Shown piece by piece: positions 33,481-40,461 of a stretch of DNA of 64,000 nt. The position numbers and the translations under genes are program-made. Below the pieces are notes generated by a model that worked only from the letters and a program-made list of their open reading frames with translations, searched no databases and had not been told where the DNA came from. The number at the start of each line of letters is the position of its first letter. Position 1 is the first letter of the stretch. Origin of the DNA: Paenibacillus dokdonensis (GTDB taxonomy: Bacteria > Bacillota > Bacilli > Paenibacillales > Paenibacillaceae). Where the stretch lies: assembly GCF_004916975.1 (NCBI RefSeq), contig NZ_STGQ01000001.1, forward strand, positions 3,527,674-3,591,673, given 5' to 3'.

Positions 33481-34917
33481 CTAAGCGATAATGCTTTCAT
33501 ATTGTCGTCTAGGTAACATCCTCTTCAATTCTTTATCTGTAAAATAGAACTTCAAACACTGGCTAAAGTCATTGACGCTATTAGTAACAAATGTATCTGC
33601 AGATGAGTCAATTGGAACATCAATATTAATTCGGTACAAATTCGGCAAATTGTATTTACCGTTACTGACCTTGCCTTTTACCTTTCTGTTCCGCTCTACG
33701 GCTTCAATTACACCTAACTCGATTAATTTATTAACTTGCGTTCTAACTGTCTTTTCCGTAAGTCCTGTGGCGCTTGCAATACTGTTGAAGGTAAAATAAA
33801 AAACGCCTTGCATATTCGCATGACGTTTGGAGTGTATCAGCATAGCGTATGTAATTAGTTTCTGATTCTTATCAGGACAATTCTCCATAATCCATTTGAT
33901 TTCGTTAATGGAAACCGTCAAATCTTTATTCGTTGCCGCTAAGTTATAATTACGTTCGAATATATCCTTCACAACTTGGTCAATGTCTTTATGACATTCC
34001 TCTAAACTAGATGAATAACTTTCCGTGTTCTGCTGATCCATCCATGAATGTAGTTCCTGGTTGCATTCCTCTTCATCTAATCCACTGTACTTGAGATACA
34101 TACCAATCAATAGTACTGAATTGTGTCGGCTGCCTTGAATCTTTAAACCATTCTGCAACAAGTCAATCGCCCTACTAATAGAATAATCCTCTGATTGTGC
34201 ATGATTATCAGGTGCGACATAACTACTTATTGCCTTTTCTGTTTTAATAATCGTTTCACTGTCAAAGTCAATTTCATCTTCCATGTCCAGTATATCCAAA
34301 ACCTGTTGACGTTGTATCTTCTTTATGGTGAATAGGTATTCTTGGCTCTCTATTTCATCCATTACCCTTAATCCATCTTCAACTTTACAAAAGCCACAAT
34401 AATTACCGCTCAATTGGTGCTTACCTAGAGGTAACTTGACGCCTAACTTATCCGTTACACGAAATTCCACTTTGTTTCCAGCATCAAATACACTAGGTAA
34501 ATCTGCATAGTTGATAACAAAGTTAAAGAACTTCTTTGCTTGTTCAATGGAAATTAAGTCTTCAAAGAAAATGTCGATGTGATAACCTTTATTGCCGCTG
34601 AAACTAATGTAATGTTCGTTAATGCCGAGATTATCCAAAACATCTGAAATCTTATATGTAACCCACTTGGCTTGATGGGCATTATGAAAGTCGACGTCAA
34701 AGGTCATAAACTTACTAAAGAATTTACTGAACGTACCAACTGTCATGATTCCTTCTAGATGCTTCTCAAACTGCCAATCCATCAAAGGTTTAACCTTGTT
34801 CCCTTTTGCATCTTCGCTTCCCTGTGTGTATTGTTTATAACCAAAAGGATACTGAATCAAATAGTGTCCACGCTGGATAATATACAAATCACTTAACTGC
34901 TTGATTACATTCTTCAT
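33481..34917 (-). CDS. Archaeo-eukaryotic-type primase with C-terminal winged helix
   Basis: A 478-residue replication protein. The AEP catalytic motifs are FDVDF (residues 73-77, metal-binding DxD) and SGNKGYH (107-113, nucleotide-binding sGxxGxH). FRVTDKLGVKLPLGKHQ follows as motif III. About residues 340-420 form a winged helix (SIASATGLTEKTVRTQVNKL), likely for origin DNA. There is no helicase domain. GGAGGG lies 5 nt before the ATG. It is the only recognisable replication enzyme of the island, so it should prime replication using host or helper polymerase and helicase. Confidence 0.8.
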   Translation of the reverse strand: MKNVIKQLSDLYIIQRGHYLIQYPFGYKQYTQGSEDAKGNKVKPLMDWQFEKHLEGIMTVGTFSKFFSKFMTFDVDFHNAHQAKWVTYKISDVLDNLGINEHYISFSGNKGYHIDIFFEDLISIEQAKKFFNFVINYADLPSVFDAGNKVEFRVTDKLGVKLPLGKHQLSGNYCGFCKVEDGLRVMDEIESQEYLFTIKKIQRQQVLDILDMEDEIDFDSETIIKTEKAISSYVAPDNHAQSEDYSISRAIDLLQNGLKIQGSRHNSVLLIGMYLKYSGLDEEECNQELHSWMDQQNTESYSSSLEECHKDIDQVVKDIFERNYNLAATNKDLTVSINEIKWIMENCPDKNQKLITYAMLIHSKRHANMQGVFYFTFNSIASATGLTEKTVRTQVNKLIELGVIEAVERNRKVKGKVSNGKYNLPNLYRINIDVPIDSSADTFVTNSVNDFSQCLKFYFTDKELKRMLPRRQYESIIA

Positions 34918-34953
34918 TTAATCCCTCCATTGAAAGCCATTCCATTTAATTAA

Positions 34954-35145
34954 TTACTTACTTTTGCGTTGTTGCATAAAAGCCGTCACTGCTTCATAAA
35001 GTGCATCTGACTTTGAAAATTGCCAAAACTGATCCTGAGATTTAACATTTAGTCCTGTGCAATTGAATTCAATTCCTTTGTCATAGCGCAAATGCTTAAC
35101 CAATCCTTTGTCATACACATAAAAAAAGTTGTTATCTCGTTCCAT
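34954..35145 (-). CDS. Small protein, DUF5659-like, 63 residues
   Basis: A good ribosome site AAAGGAG precedes the ATG. The sequence NNFFYVYDKGLVKHLRYDKG...DALYEAVTAFMQQ follows the pattern of the small DUF5659 proteins often seen next to phage primases. Function unknown. It is in the same transcript as the primase (36-bp gap). Confidence 0.6.
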   Translation of the reverse strand: MERDNNFFYVYDKGLVKHLRYDKGIEFNCTGLNVKSQDQFWQFSKSDALYEAVTAFMQQRKSK

Positions 35146-35176
35146 TAGTTATTGATCTCCTTTATTTACAGAAGAA

Positions 35177-35200
35177 AAGACAGCCTATTTAGACTGTCTT
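35177..35200 (-). terminator. Hairpin over the stop codon of the DHH-like gene
   Basis: AAGACAG pairs with CTGTCTT; on the minus strand it is followed by TTTCTT. Probably a weak or regulated terminator within the operon. Confidence 0.55.
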
Positions 35201-36039
35201 ACTTCCCTTGTGAATTTGAATTTGTTTTTGTGAGTTAATGCCATGCTATACAGACCATTTATATCGTGCTTACTGTATTCCTTGTCTTTTGCTAGTTCAT
35301 AGCGTCCAGTATGCTCAAACGTATGAGTAAGTTTGAATTGCTCTGCTGATAAACTTAATGGAAACTCAAATAAGCCTTGCATGGCTGCAAGGTCAATGTT
35401 TGTTTCAAGTATTCCATTCTCGTTTACCCTTATTGGTGCGTCTAAATTATATTGCGATTTGACACGGTAAAACTCACTCTTATGTATTCCTGAATCTAAA
35501 ATATCCAATAGTTCAAATAGTTCTAAGCGTTCCAGCCAGTTTCGATTTATCGCCCTGAAATCATTGTTAAAATAGCCAAGAAACGTGCTATCTATTGCAA
35601 GGAGTATAATCTTACCCTCTCTACTCTTAGGCATTGGAACATTATAATAACTAATGATTTGAAGCAATGTAGAGCCACAATACTTTGAATAATAATTGTC
35701 TCTGCTAACTCCTGTTACTGAATTGACGTTTGCTGAATCTGGATTAACTCGATCTGTGCGGTTTAGTTTAGTTATATGGTTGTCCCATACTTTCCCACGT
35801 TCTAAAGCCATATCTACGCCAATTACTTGTCTACCTGTATCCTTCGCTTTAAATCTGTTGCTGAAATCGTAGAAGTAATTAATCTGGTACCCCTTAATCT
35901 GTTGTAAATATAAGCAGGATAGAAGAGAGTCTAAATCATTCGATAAACACAAATCATACTTTCCTTGCTCAGTATCATTGCACCATTGCGGAAACTTGCT
36001 TTTAAGTTGTTGAATCATATTAGATGAAACTGATCTCAT
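35185..36039 (-). CDS. Hypothetical protein with DHH-phosphoesterase-like motifs
   Basis: A 284-residue soluble protein. Three segments mimic the DHH family order: LSNDLDSLLS (residues 32-41, motif I D-x-D-S), IGVDMA (73-78, motif II Asp) and WDNH (85-88, in place of DHH). A later LLAIDS gives a fourth acidic residue. Family members are nanoRNases, cyclic-dinucleotide phosphodiesterases or RecJ nucleases. The His-to-Asn change in the DHH triad makes activity uncertain. No strong ribosome site stands before the first ATG. It lies upstream of the primase, so a role in replication is possible. Confidence 0.5.
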   Translation of the reverse strand: MRSVSSNMIQQLKSKFPQWCNDTEQGKYDLCLSNDLDSLLSCLYLQQIKGYQINYFYDFSNRFKAKDTGRQVIGVDMALERGKVWDNHITKLNRTDRVNPDSANVNSVTGVSRDNYYSKYCGSTLLQIISYYNVPMPKSREGKIILLAIDSTFLGYFNNDFRAINRNWLERLELFELLDILDSGIHKSEFYRVKSQYNLDAPIRVNENGILETNIDLAAMQGLFEFPLSLSAEQFKLTHTFEHTGRYELAKDKEYSKHDINGLYSMALTHKNKFKFTREVRQSK

Positions 36040-36058
36040 CTAACTCTTACGTTTTGAT

Positions 36059-36108
36059 ACTCCCTATTATTAGTTAGTGTAAGTCACTAACCCAAATCAA
36101 AAGGGAGT
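36059..36108. other. Nested palindrome between HTH and DHH-like genes
   Basis: The outer stem ACTCCCT / AGGGAGT (36059-36065 with 36102-36108) encloses GTTAGTG-TAAGT-CACTAAC (36073-36091). It could be an operator for the adjacent small HTH protein or a transcript hairpin. Confidence 0.5.
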
Positions 36109-36147
36109 TAAAGTCAATCCTTTCATTTTGCACCTACCTTATTAGTT

Positions 36148-36324
36148 TTAGTTATTACCTTCAATGAATTGTTTGTATCTATTTATTCTCTCTGGCGACA
36201 TTTCGCCTTTATTATTTTCATACAAACTGATTAGAGTACTGCTACATTTAAGATATGCCGCAACGTCTATCTGTTTTATGTTGCGTTGGATTCTTTTTAT
36301 CTTCCATTCCATTCGTTCAGACAT
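36148..36324 (-). CDS. Small XRE/Cro-like helix-turn-helix protein, 58 residues
   Basis: ATG at 36324 has AGGGAG 9 nt upstream. The product reads IKRIQRNIKQIDVAAYLKC then SSTLISLYENNKGEMSPERI, a clear HTH with the recognition helix after the Cys-Ser turn. It is embedded between the capsid gene and the DHH-like gene. It could regulate the block or act as an excision factor. It lies next to the nested palindrome. Confidence 0.7.
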   Translation of the reverse strand: MSERMEWKIKRIQRNIKQIDVAAYLKCSSTLISLYENNKGEMSPERINRYKQFIEGNN

Positions 36325-36348
36325 GATAACTATCTCCCTAAAAATATT

Positions 36349-36382
36349 TATAAAAAAGAAGTGGAGGAAAATCCCCCACTCC
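36349..36382 (-). terminator. Terminator after the capsid gene
   Basis: AGTGGGGG / CCTCCACT on the minus strand is followed by TTCTTTTTT. It would let capsid and scaffold be transcribed in excess over the genes behind. Confidence 0.75.
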
Positions 36383-36392
36383 TAATTATGTA

Positions 36393-37280
36393 TTAGGCTT
36401 TAAGAGTGTATTGTGCTACTGCTTTCTTACTTGCTACTTTAAGTGTTCCTTCTGCGATTACTTGACCTTTAACACTGTCACCAGTTTTAGCAAGTGCTTC
36501 AAATTGTGCTTCACGAAGGAATGCCAGAGACAATGCAGAAGCATCGAATACTGTCATTTTGTCAGCAGAAGCATGACGAGACAGAAGCAGATTCAAGTTA
36601 CCATAGTTAGTACGGATAACATCAACGATAATGCCGAATACGTTAGTTTGGCTGTACGTGTAAGAACCTTTGTAGAGCGCATCAATTTGTTCTTTAATGT
36701 CAGCGTTGACCAAACCAAAGTATTCTCCTGTTGGCAATCCTTGATCCCACAGTTTCTTTACAGTGGCTTTAATTTCGGCTTCTGTAATCACTCCACTTGC
36801 TGCACCAGTAACCAGGTTAGATGCATCTGCAAATGTTTCAAGTCCAGCCATACGACGAACAAAAGGAGTAGTAGAACCATCATTCTTGATACCTTTGGTA
36901 ACTTGTTTCTCGATATTCACTTTAAGTTCTGTCAGACGGTCAGCAACTTCACTAGAGAAGATGTTACCTTGACCTTGTACATTGATTGCATTTGCTGTAC
37001 CTGATACAGATACACCCTTCTGGAACAGTTCAAGCACGTTGTTCATTTCAGCACGTCCAGATTGGTAGAACTTCACATCTTCATTACCTTCAATTACAGA
37101 TACGTCTGCATCATTGGAATAGGATTTCTCTCTCCAAGTGTGAACAGTACCATTTGCTTTCTCGACCAGACCTTTAGCCATGATCAGGGATGTAAGTGGA
37201 GTATCAGTGATACCAATTTTAACGATTTCCTTTGCGAGAGAAATGGATTCACCAGCAGTAAGATTAGTAGATTTAAACAT
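36393..37280 (-). CDS. Major capsid protein, SU10/DUF5309-like
   Basis: A 295-residue HK97-fold capsid candidate. The N-terminus ITDTPLTSLIMAKGLVEKAN and HTWREKSYSND, then VIEGNEDVKFYQSGRAEMNN, LFQKGVSVSGTANAIN and LKVNIEKQVTKGIKND, follow the DUF5309/SU10 major-capsid pattern closely. AAGGAGA is 7-8 nt before the ATG. It is preceded by a scaffold-like gene 26 bp upstream. No prohead protease gene is nearby, which fits a scaffold-assembled capsid without an N-terminal delta domain. Confidence 0.8.
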   Translation of the reverse strand: MFKSTNLTAGESISLAKEIVKIGITDTPLTSLIMAKGLVEKANGTVHTWREKSYSNDADVSVIEGNEDVKFYQSGRAEMNNVLELFQKGVSVSGTANAINVQGQGNIFSSEVADRLTELKVNIEKQVTKGIKNDGSTTPFVRRMAGLETFADASNLVTGAASGVITEAEIKATVKKLWDQGLPTGEYFGLVNADIKEQIDALYKGSYTYSQTNVFGIIVDVIRTNYGNLNLLLSRHASADKMTVFDASALSLAFLREAQFEALAKTGDSVKGQVIAEGTLKVASKKAVAQYTLKA

Positions 37281-37306
37281 GTTTTATCATTCTCCTTAGA
37301 TTTGTT

Positions 37307-37732
37307 TTAGTTAAATAGTTTAGATAATTTTGCACTAATCATGCCTGTAACATCATTCTTTGATGCTGCTTGATCATATGCGCTTGTTTGTTTGTGGTCA
37401 TCAGGTACATAAGACGTGTTTACTTTTCTTGCTTCAAGAATCTTGTTCAATGCTTCAATTTTAGATTTCAGTTCATCGACCTTTCCGACATTAATAAAAT
37501 CAGCAAAGTCTTCTAGTCCACTCGCTTTCAACTCAATAGACAATTCTTTCTTGAACAATTCCTGTTCACGTTGCTCTAGTGCCTTTTCTGAGTCTGATTT
37601 CTCCACTGGCTTGTACTGAAGCAGGTCATTACGTTCAGTCATCAACGGTGTAAGAATCTCAGTTTCCCATGTTGCTTTTGAATCAGAAAGCATCTGGTCA
37701 ATGTATGCTTGCTGTTCTGTCGTAAACTCCAT
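37307..37732 (-). CDS. Capsid scaffolding protein
   Basis: A 141-residue charged, coiled-coil protein (about residues 45-110: KALEQREQELFKKELSIELK, DELKSKIEALNKILEARK) with a short basic end (MISAKLSKLF) likely to touch the capsid protein. This is the DUF4355-type scaffold design. The start at 37732 follows GAGAGG by 9 nt; the ATG 9 bp upstream lies on the site itself. First gene of the leftward head block. Confidence 0.75.
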   Translation of the reverse strand: MEFTTEQQAYIDQMLSDSKATWETEILTPLMTERNDLLQYKPVEKSDSEKALEQREQELFKKELSIELKASGLEDFADFINVGKVDELKSKIEALNKILEARKVNTSYVPDDHKQTSAYDQAASKNDVTGMISAKLSKLFN

Positions 37733-38024
37733 TTGATACATCCTCTCTTAATAAAGTTCCTCCAACTAAAAAAATTTAGAAAAAAAGAGACACTTCAAAT
37801 GAAGTGCCCCAATAAATTGGAGGATATAAATATGGAAAACAAAATGCTGTGAAGGATAACCAATCCTTCATTCAATCCATATAGGTATATGGAGTCAATG
37901 AAATTCTGGTATTCTCCTCTTATCCATACTGATAAATACGCCACACATTAAAACCCGAGACACTTAGTGCCACGTGGAATTTCGGCGTTTTTCGGGGTGT
38001 TTCTAAACCGTTACATTTACCCCT

Positions 38025-38052
38025 ATCATATGTATTACTTTGGGGTAGTCAA
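38025..38052 (-). promoter_or_regulatory. Probable promoter of the leftward head block, copy 1
   Basis: On the minus strand, TTGACT (38047-38052), 16 bp, TATGAT (38025-38030). The -10 lies in an 11-bp sequence CATATGATAGG that recurs exactly at 38129-38139. Confidence 0.6.
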
Positions 38053-38128
38053 AAACACATTTGTTTATAAGGGTTTTTTTGACCTTTTTTTAAAAAAGTG
38101 TGACGTTTTTAGCGATTTTTACACCCCA

Positions 38129-38159
38129 CCTATCATATGAAGACCTTTTGAGTCCACAA
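38129..38159 (-). promoter_or_regulatory. Promoter-like copy 2
   Basis: The same CATATGATAGG block gives a -10 TATGAT (38132-38137). A weaker TTGTGG lies 16 bp upstream (38154-38159). Confidence 0.4.
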
Positions 38160-38290
38160 AAACGACTTATTTTATATAGGTTATTTGCATGTTTTCATTT
38201 TAAAAGTGTGCAAGTTTTGGCTATAATACTCCATCAACCTATAAAGTTGTAACTAAAGATATTATTTTCAGTTTTGGCAGATGACTCGCT

Positions 38291-38309
38291 CTCCCTAAAA
38301 GACCATCTT
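38291..38309. repeat. Direct repeat A, copy 1
   Basis: CTCCCTAAAAGACCATCTT; matches 38482-38500 with one mismatch. Confidence 0.8.
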
Positions 38310-38411
38310 GTTTTTTGATGCTAGTCTCCATGAACCCTTATAAATCAAGGTATTTAAGATATGCTGTGTTCGATTCTTGTAATTTATATTTCACTTCACC
38401 AGTTAAAAAGC

Positions 38412-38429
38412 CAATGTTTATATGGGGTT
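38412..38429. repeat. Direct repeat B, copy 1
   Basis: CAATGTTTATATGGGGTT; matches 38528-38545 with one mismatch. Confidence 0.8.
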
Positions 38430-38481
38430 ATGAGTAAATTCTAAACTGTCTTATTTTTTCTTCCATTCAAACACTTACCCA

Positions 38482-38500
38482 CTCCCTTAAAGACCATCTT
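38482..38500. repeat. Direct repeat A, copy 2
   Basis: CTCCCTTAAAGACCATCTT, 191 bp after copy 1. Confidence 0.8.
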
Positions 38501-38527
38501 AAATATTTGAAACATTATAAGAAAAAT

Positions 38528-38545
38528 CAATGTTTATATGGTGTT
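38528..38545. repeat. Direct repeat B, copy 2
   Basis: CAATGTTTATATGGTGTT, 116 bp after copy 1 and 28 bp after repeat A copy 2. Confidence 0.8.
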
Positions 38546-38826
38546 TTTGTCTTTAAGTGGAACGCTGAGTTTCTTTTCTGTTTCTGTGAGGACTGAAAAA
38601 GTCAATTAGAATATAGGAAAATGAATTCGATTATTTTGGTAAAGTTATCTTCTCTATCACTATATAAAATTTTATGGAAATGCAGAAAACCCTTGATACA
38701 TACGGATTTATAGGCTATTTCTAAACATCTAGTTTTTTATATGTTTACTGCTTGCCATACTTGATTACCTTCCTAAAAACTATATATATAATCTATTAAT
38801 AGTGATTTCGTACAAGTTTAGAATGG

Positions 38827-38859
38827 CACAAAAAAAGACAGGAACATTCTCCTGTCTTC
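38827..38859 (-). terminator. Terminator of the LytTR-like regulator gene
   Basis: AAGACAGGA pairs with TCCTGTCTT, with a minus-strand run of seven T. Confidence 0.85.
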
Positions 38860-38868
38860 TTATGTTGA

Positions 38869-39213
38869 TTATGATATTAGACTTTTAATTTTCCGTTCAT
38901 GAGATGTTGCAACAGTAGCAGTTCCAGTTGGGAATTGAAGCAACTTTAACTCATTATTATAGTTAGTAACATGTTCAGGATTGATTATCACCGCACGATC
39001 ACAAACAACCATGTTAAACAGCGCTAATGCTTCTGCTAAATCCTCAACTCTTGTGATGGAGTAGTAAACTCCTGTTTCAGTATGGTATTCAAACTTCCCT
39101 TTTTCTTTGCTGATAATTGTTACATAGTGAATATCTTCCAAGGAAAGCCATTTCACATTAGCCTTAACATACGACATATTTGAATCTACAACAGGAATCA
39201 TTGGTGTAGTCAT
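38869..39213 (-). CDS. LytTR-like DNA-binding regulator
   Basis: A 114-residue protein. Residues 30-112 fit a stand-alone LytTR domain: IISKEKGKFEYHTETGVYYS, a middle helix VEDLAEALALF, then CDRAVIINPEHVTNYNNELK and ATVATSHERKIKSL. This matches the usual 'hrs-hiVN--hI' then 'vS-r--' layout. LytTR domains bind paired short direct repeats. The gene is divergent from the XRE-like regulator across a 125-bp region and precedes the 1.1-kb control region, so it may activate or repress the leftward block. Confidence 0.6.
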   Translation of the reverse strand: MTTPMIPVVDSNMSYVKANVKWLSLEDIHYVTIISKEKGKFEYHTETGVYYSITRVEDLAEALALFNMVVCDRAVIINPEHVTNYNNELKLLQFPTGTATVATSHERKIKSLIS

Positions 39214-39253
39214 AATATCCCCCTTAATGTATCACGATATATTCACTATACTA

Positions 39254-39302
39254 TATCGAATACCGAGTGTAAACAATATTTGATATTAATTATCGAATAT
39301 CG
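39254..39302. promoter_or_regulatory. Operator-like repeats between the two regulators
   Basis: TATCGAATACCG (39254-39265) and TATCGAATATCG (39291-39302) differ at one base. A related inverted CGATAT lies at 39235-39240. Spacing and position between divergent regulators fit a CI/Cro-type switch. Confidence 0.55.
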
Positions 39303-39338
39303 TATTATTTTACAATATATATGATGAGGTGATTGCAA

Positions 39339-39536
39339 ATGAAAATAAGACCTAAATTGACGGAGTTATTAAAACAAAAGGGTTGGACTCAAATGAAACT
39401 GTCCGAAGTGACTGGTATCCCTCAAGGTTCAATTAGTCGATTTGATACGAATAAAAGACATGATGATTATCATTTATTTGCTATCTCTAAAGCACTTGGA
39501 TTGACCATAGAGGAACTTTTTGAGGTAACAGAATAA
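39339..39536 (+). CDS. XRE-family repressor-like protein, 65 residues
   Basis: A compact HTH protein: LTELLKQKGWTQMKLSEVTG then PQGSISRFDTN, with ALGLTIEELFEVTE at the end, is a complete Cro/CI-type XRE domain without an oligomerisation domain. The ATG at 39339 follows GAGGTG by 7 nt. It reads toward attR. Such proteins often keep phage-related islands repressed. Confidence 0.8.
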   Translation: MKIRPKLTELLKQKGWTQMKLSEVTGIPQGSISRFDTNKRHDDYHLFAISKALGLTIEELFEVTE

Positions 39537-39656
39537 TGACCACTTTACTTATCTGTGTGACTACTTTATAATTTAAAGTAATCAAATAATTAGATTGTGG
39601 TTAAACACAATGAAACGTTAACAATCTCTTTACGGCTCTATATATTGATTCATTAC

Positions 39657-39704
39657 TCTTGACAGGGTAGGGGTCAGTGGTTCGAGCCCACTGCAGATCA
39701 TACA
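39657..39704 (+). repeat. attR: 48-bp direct repeat, copy 2
   Basis: Identical to 23814-23861. Only the tRNA 3' half is present here, so this copy does not encode a tRNA. Confidence 0.93.
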
Positions 39705-39737
39705 GAAAAAGTCCTTGATTATCAAGGGCTTTTTTCT
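39705..39737 (+). terminator. Original tRNA-Val terminator, displaced by the island
   Basis: AAGTCCTTGAT pairs with ATCAAGGGCTT, followed by TTTTTCTTTT, directly after attR. Confidence 0.75.
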
Positions 39738-39933
39738 TTTCACCGGAAATATGATTTTGTTCAAAATAGTGATTCTGCCCGTTAAACCTTCTACTCCTTT
39801 CCACTAATTGTGATAAGGCTCACCGCACTGTAAGTATCGGCAAGTTTTTTAATTTTTGTTTATTTCAAGGAATTAGACCCAAACCGACCGAATAATTGAA
39901 TGAAGAAACCAAATATTCGAGGGGGAAACATAA

Positions 39934-40380
39934 ATGTCCACGAGTACGTCCCGCATATTTATTAATGCACCTGCAGAACGAGTATGGAGTACGGTAATAA
40001 AACCAGAGCTGGTTAAACAGTGGCAGTACGGAAGTGATCTTATAACTGATTGGAGTATCGGCAGCGAGATTCGGTTTCGCTCGGAATGGGAAGGAAATAT
40101 CTTCGAACAGTGGGGCACGGTATTAGAGTTTACACCCTGCCATTCTCTCAGATACTCACTCTTCGTTCCACGTCCAGGCTTAGAGGACAAGCCAGAAAAT
40201 CACTTCACGATGAGTTATACTTTAAGTGAGGAAAAAGAGGGAACCTTGCTCACGATTGAACAGAACGACAATCGGCCGGGCTCTGACAACAGCAACAGTG
40301 ATAGCTCGGAAGACGATGACGAAGGTCAATCCGTACTTTCAATGCTTAAGCGATTAGCTGAATCTATGTATAACGAATAA
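39934..40380 (+). CDS. SRPBCC (AHSA1-like) domain protein
   Basis: A 148-residue START/Bet v1-like fold: SRIFINAPAERVWSTVIKPELVKQW begins the strand-helix core. GSEIRFRSEW, GTVLEFTPCHSLRYSLF and SYTLSEEKEGTLLTIEQND follow. A Ser/Asp/Glu-rich insertion (NSNSDSSEDDDEG) precedes the last helix. The ligand is unknown. GAGGGGG lies before the ATG. First chromosomal gene beyond attR. Confidence 0.8.
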   Translation: MSTSTSRIFINAPAERVWSTVIKPELVKQWQYGSDLITDWSIGSEIRFRSEWEGNIFEQWGTVLEFTPCHSLRYSLFVPRPGLEDKPENHFTMSYTLSEEKEGTLLTIEQNDNRPGSDNSNSDSSEDDDEGQSVLSMLKRLAESMYNE

Positions 40381-40421
40381 CTCTCATCCGAACTAGCCGT
40401 TACTCTTTTTTATTGAAGAAA

Positions 40422-40449
40422 TAAAAAAAAGCCACCATGAAGGTGACTA
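40422..40449 (-). terminator. Terminator of maa
   Basis: AGTCACC-TTCAT-GGTGGCT on the minus strand, followed by seven T. Confidence 0.75.
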
Positions 40450-40461
40450 TCCTTGAACATA

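Larger units (their letters stand above)
37733..38868. other. 1.1-kb gene-free control region of the island
   Basis: It is A+T-rich with no long ORF and lies between the LytTR-like regulator and the scaffold gene. It contains tandem promoter-like sites for the leftward block and two families of 18-19-bp direct repeats in the order A-B-A-B. It also has a hairpin at 37788-37808 and a plus-strand six-codon ORF with a good ribosome site (37832-37852). It is the best candidate for the late promoter region and the replication origin. Confidence 0.65.
23814..39704. mobile_element. Integrated phage-satellite-like island (about 15.84 kb) with its own capsid and packaging genes
   Basis: The element is bounded by a 48-bp direct repeat of the tRNA-Val 3' half and is visibly more A+T-rich than its flanks. 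Contents from left to right are integrase, a leftward block of phage head, replication and packaging genes, and a divergent regulator pair by attR. Present are scaffold, major capsid, portal, large and probable small terminase, holin and two connector-like proteins. No tail tube, sheath, tape measure, baseplate, fibre or endolysin is visible anywhere in it. At 15.8 kb it is also too short for a tailed phage. This matches the concept of capsid-forming phage-inducible islands, which make heads and take tails from a helper. A decayed prophage is the main alternative, but every frame looks intact. Confidence 0.8.

Noticed and set aside
23814..39704. Complete active prophage
   Set aside because: No tail or lysin genes are seen, and 15.8 kb is too short for a tailed phage carrying all modules.
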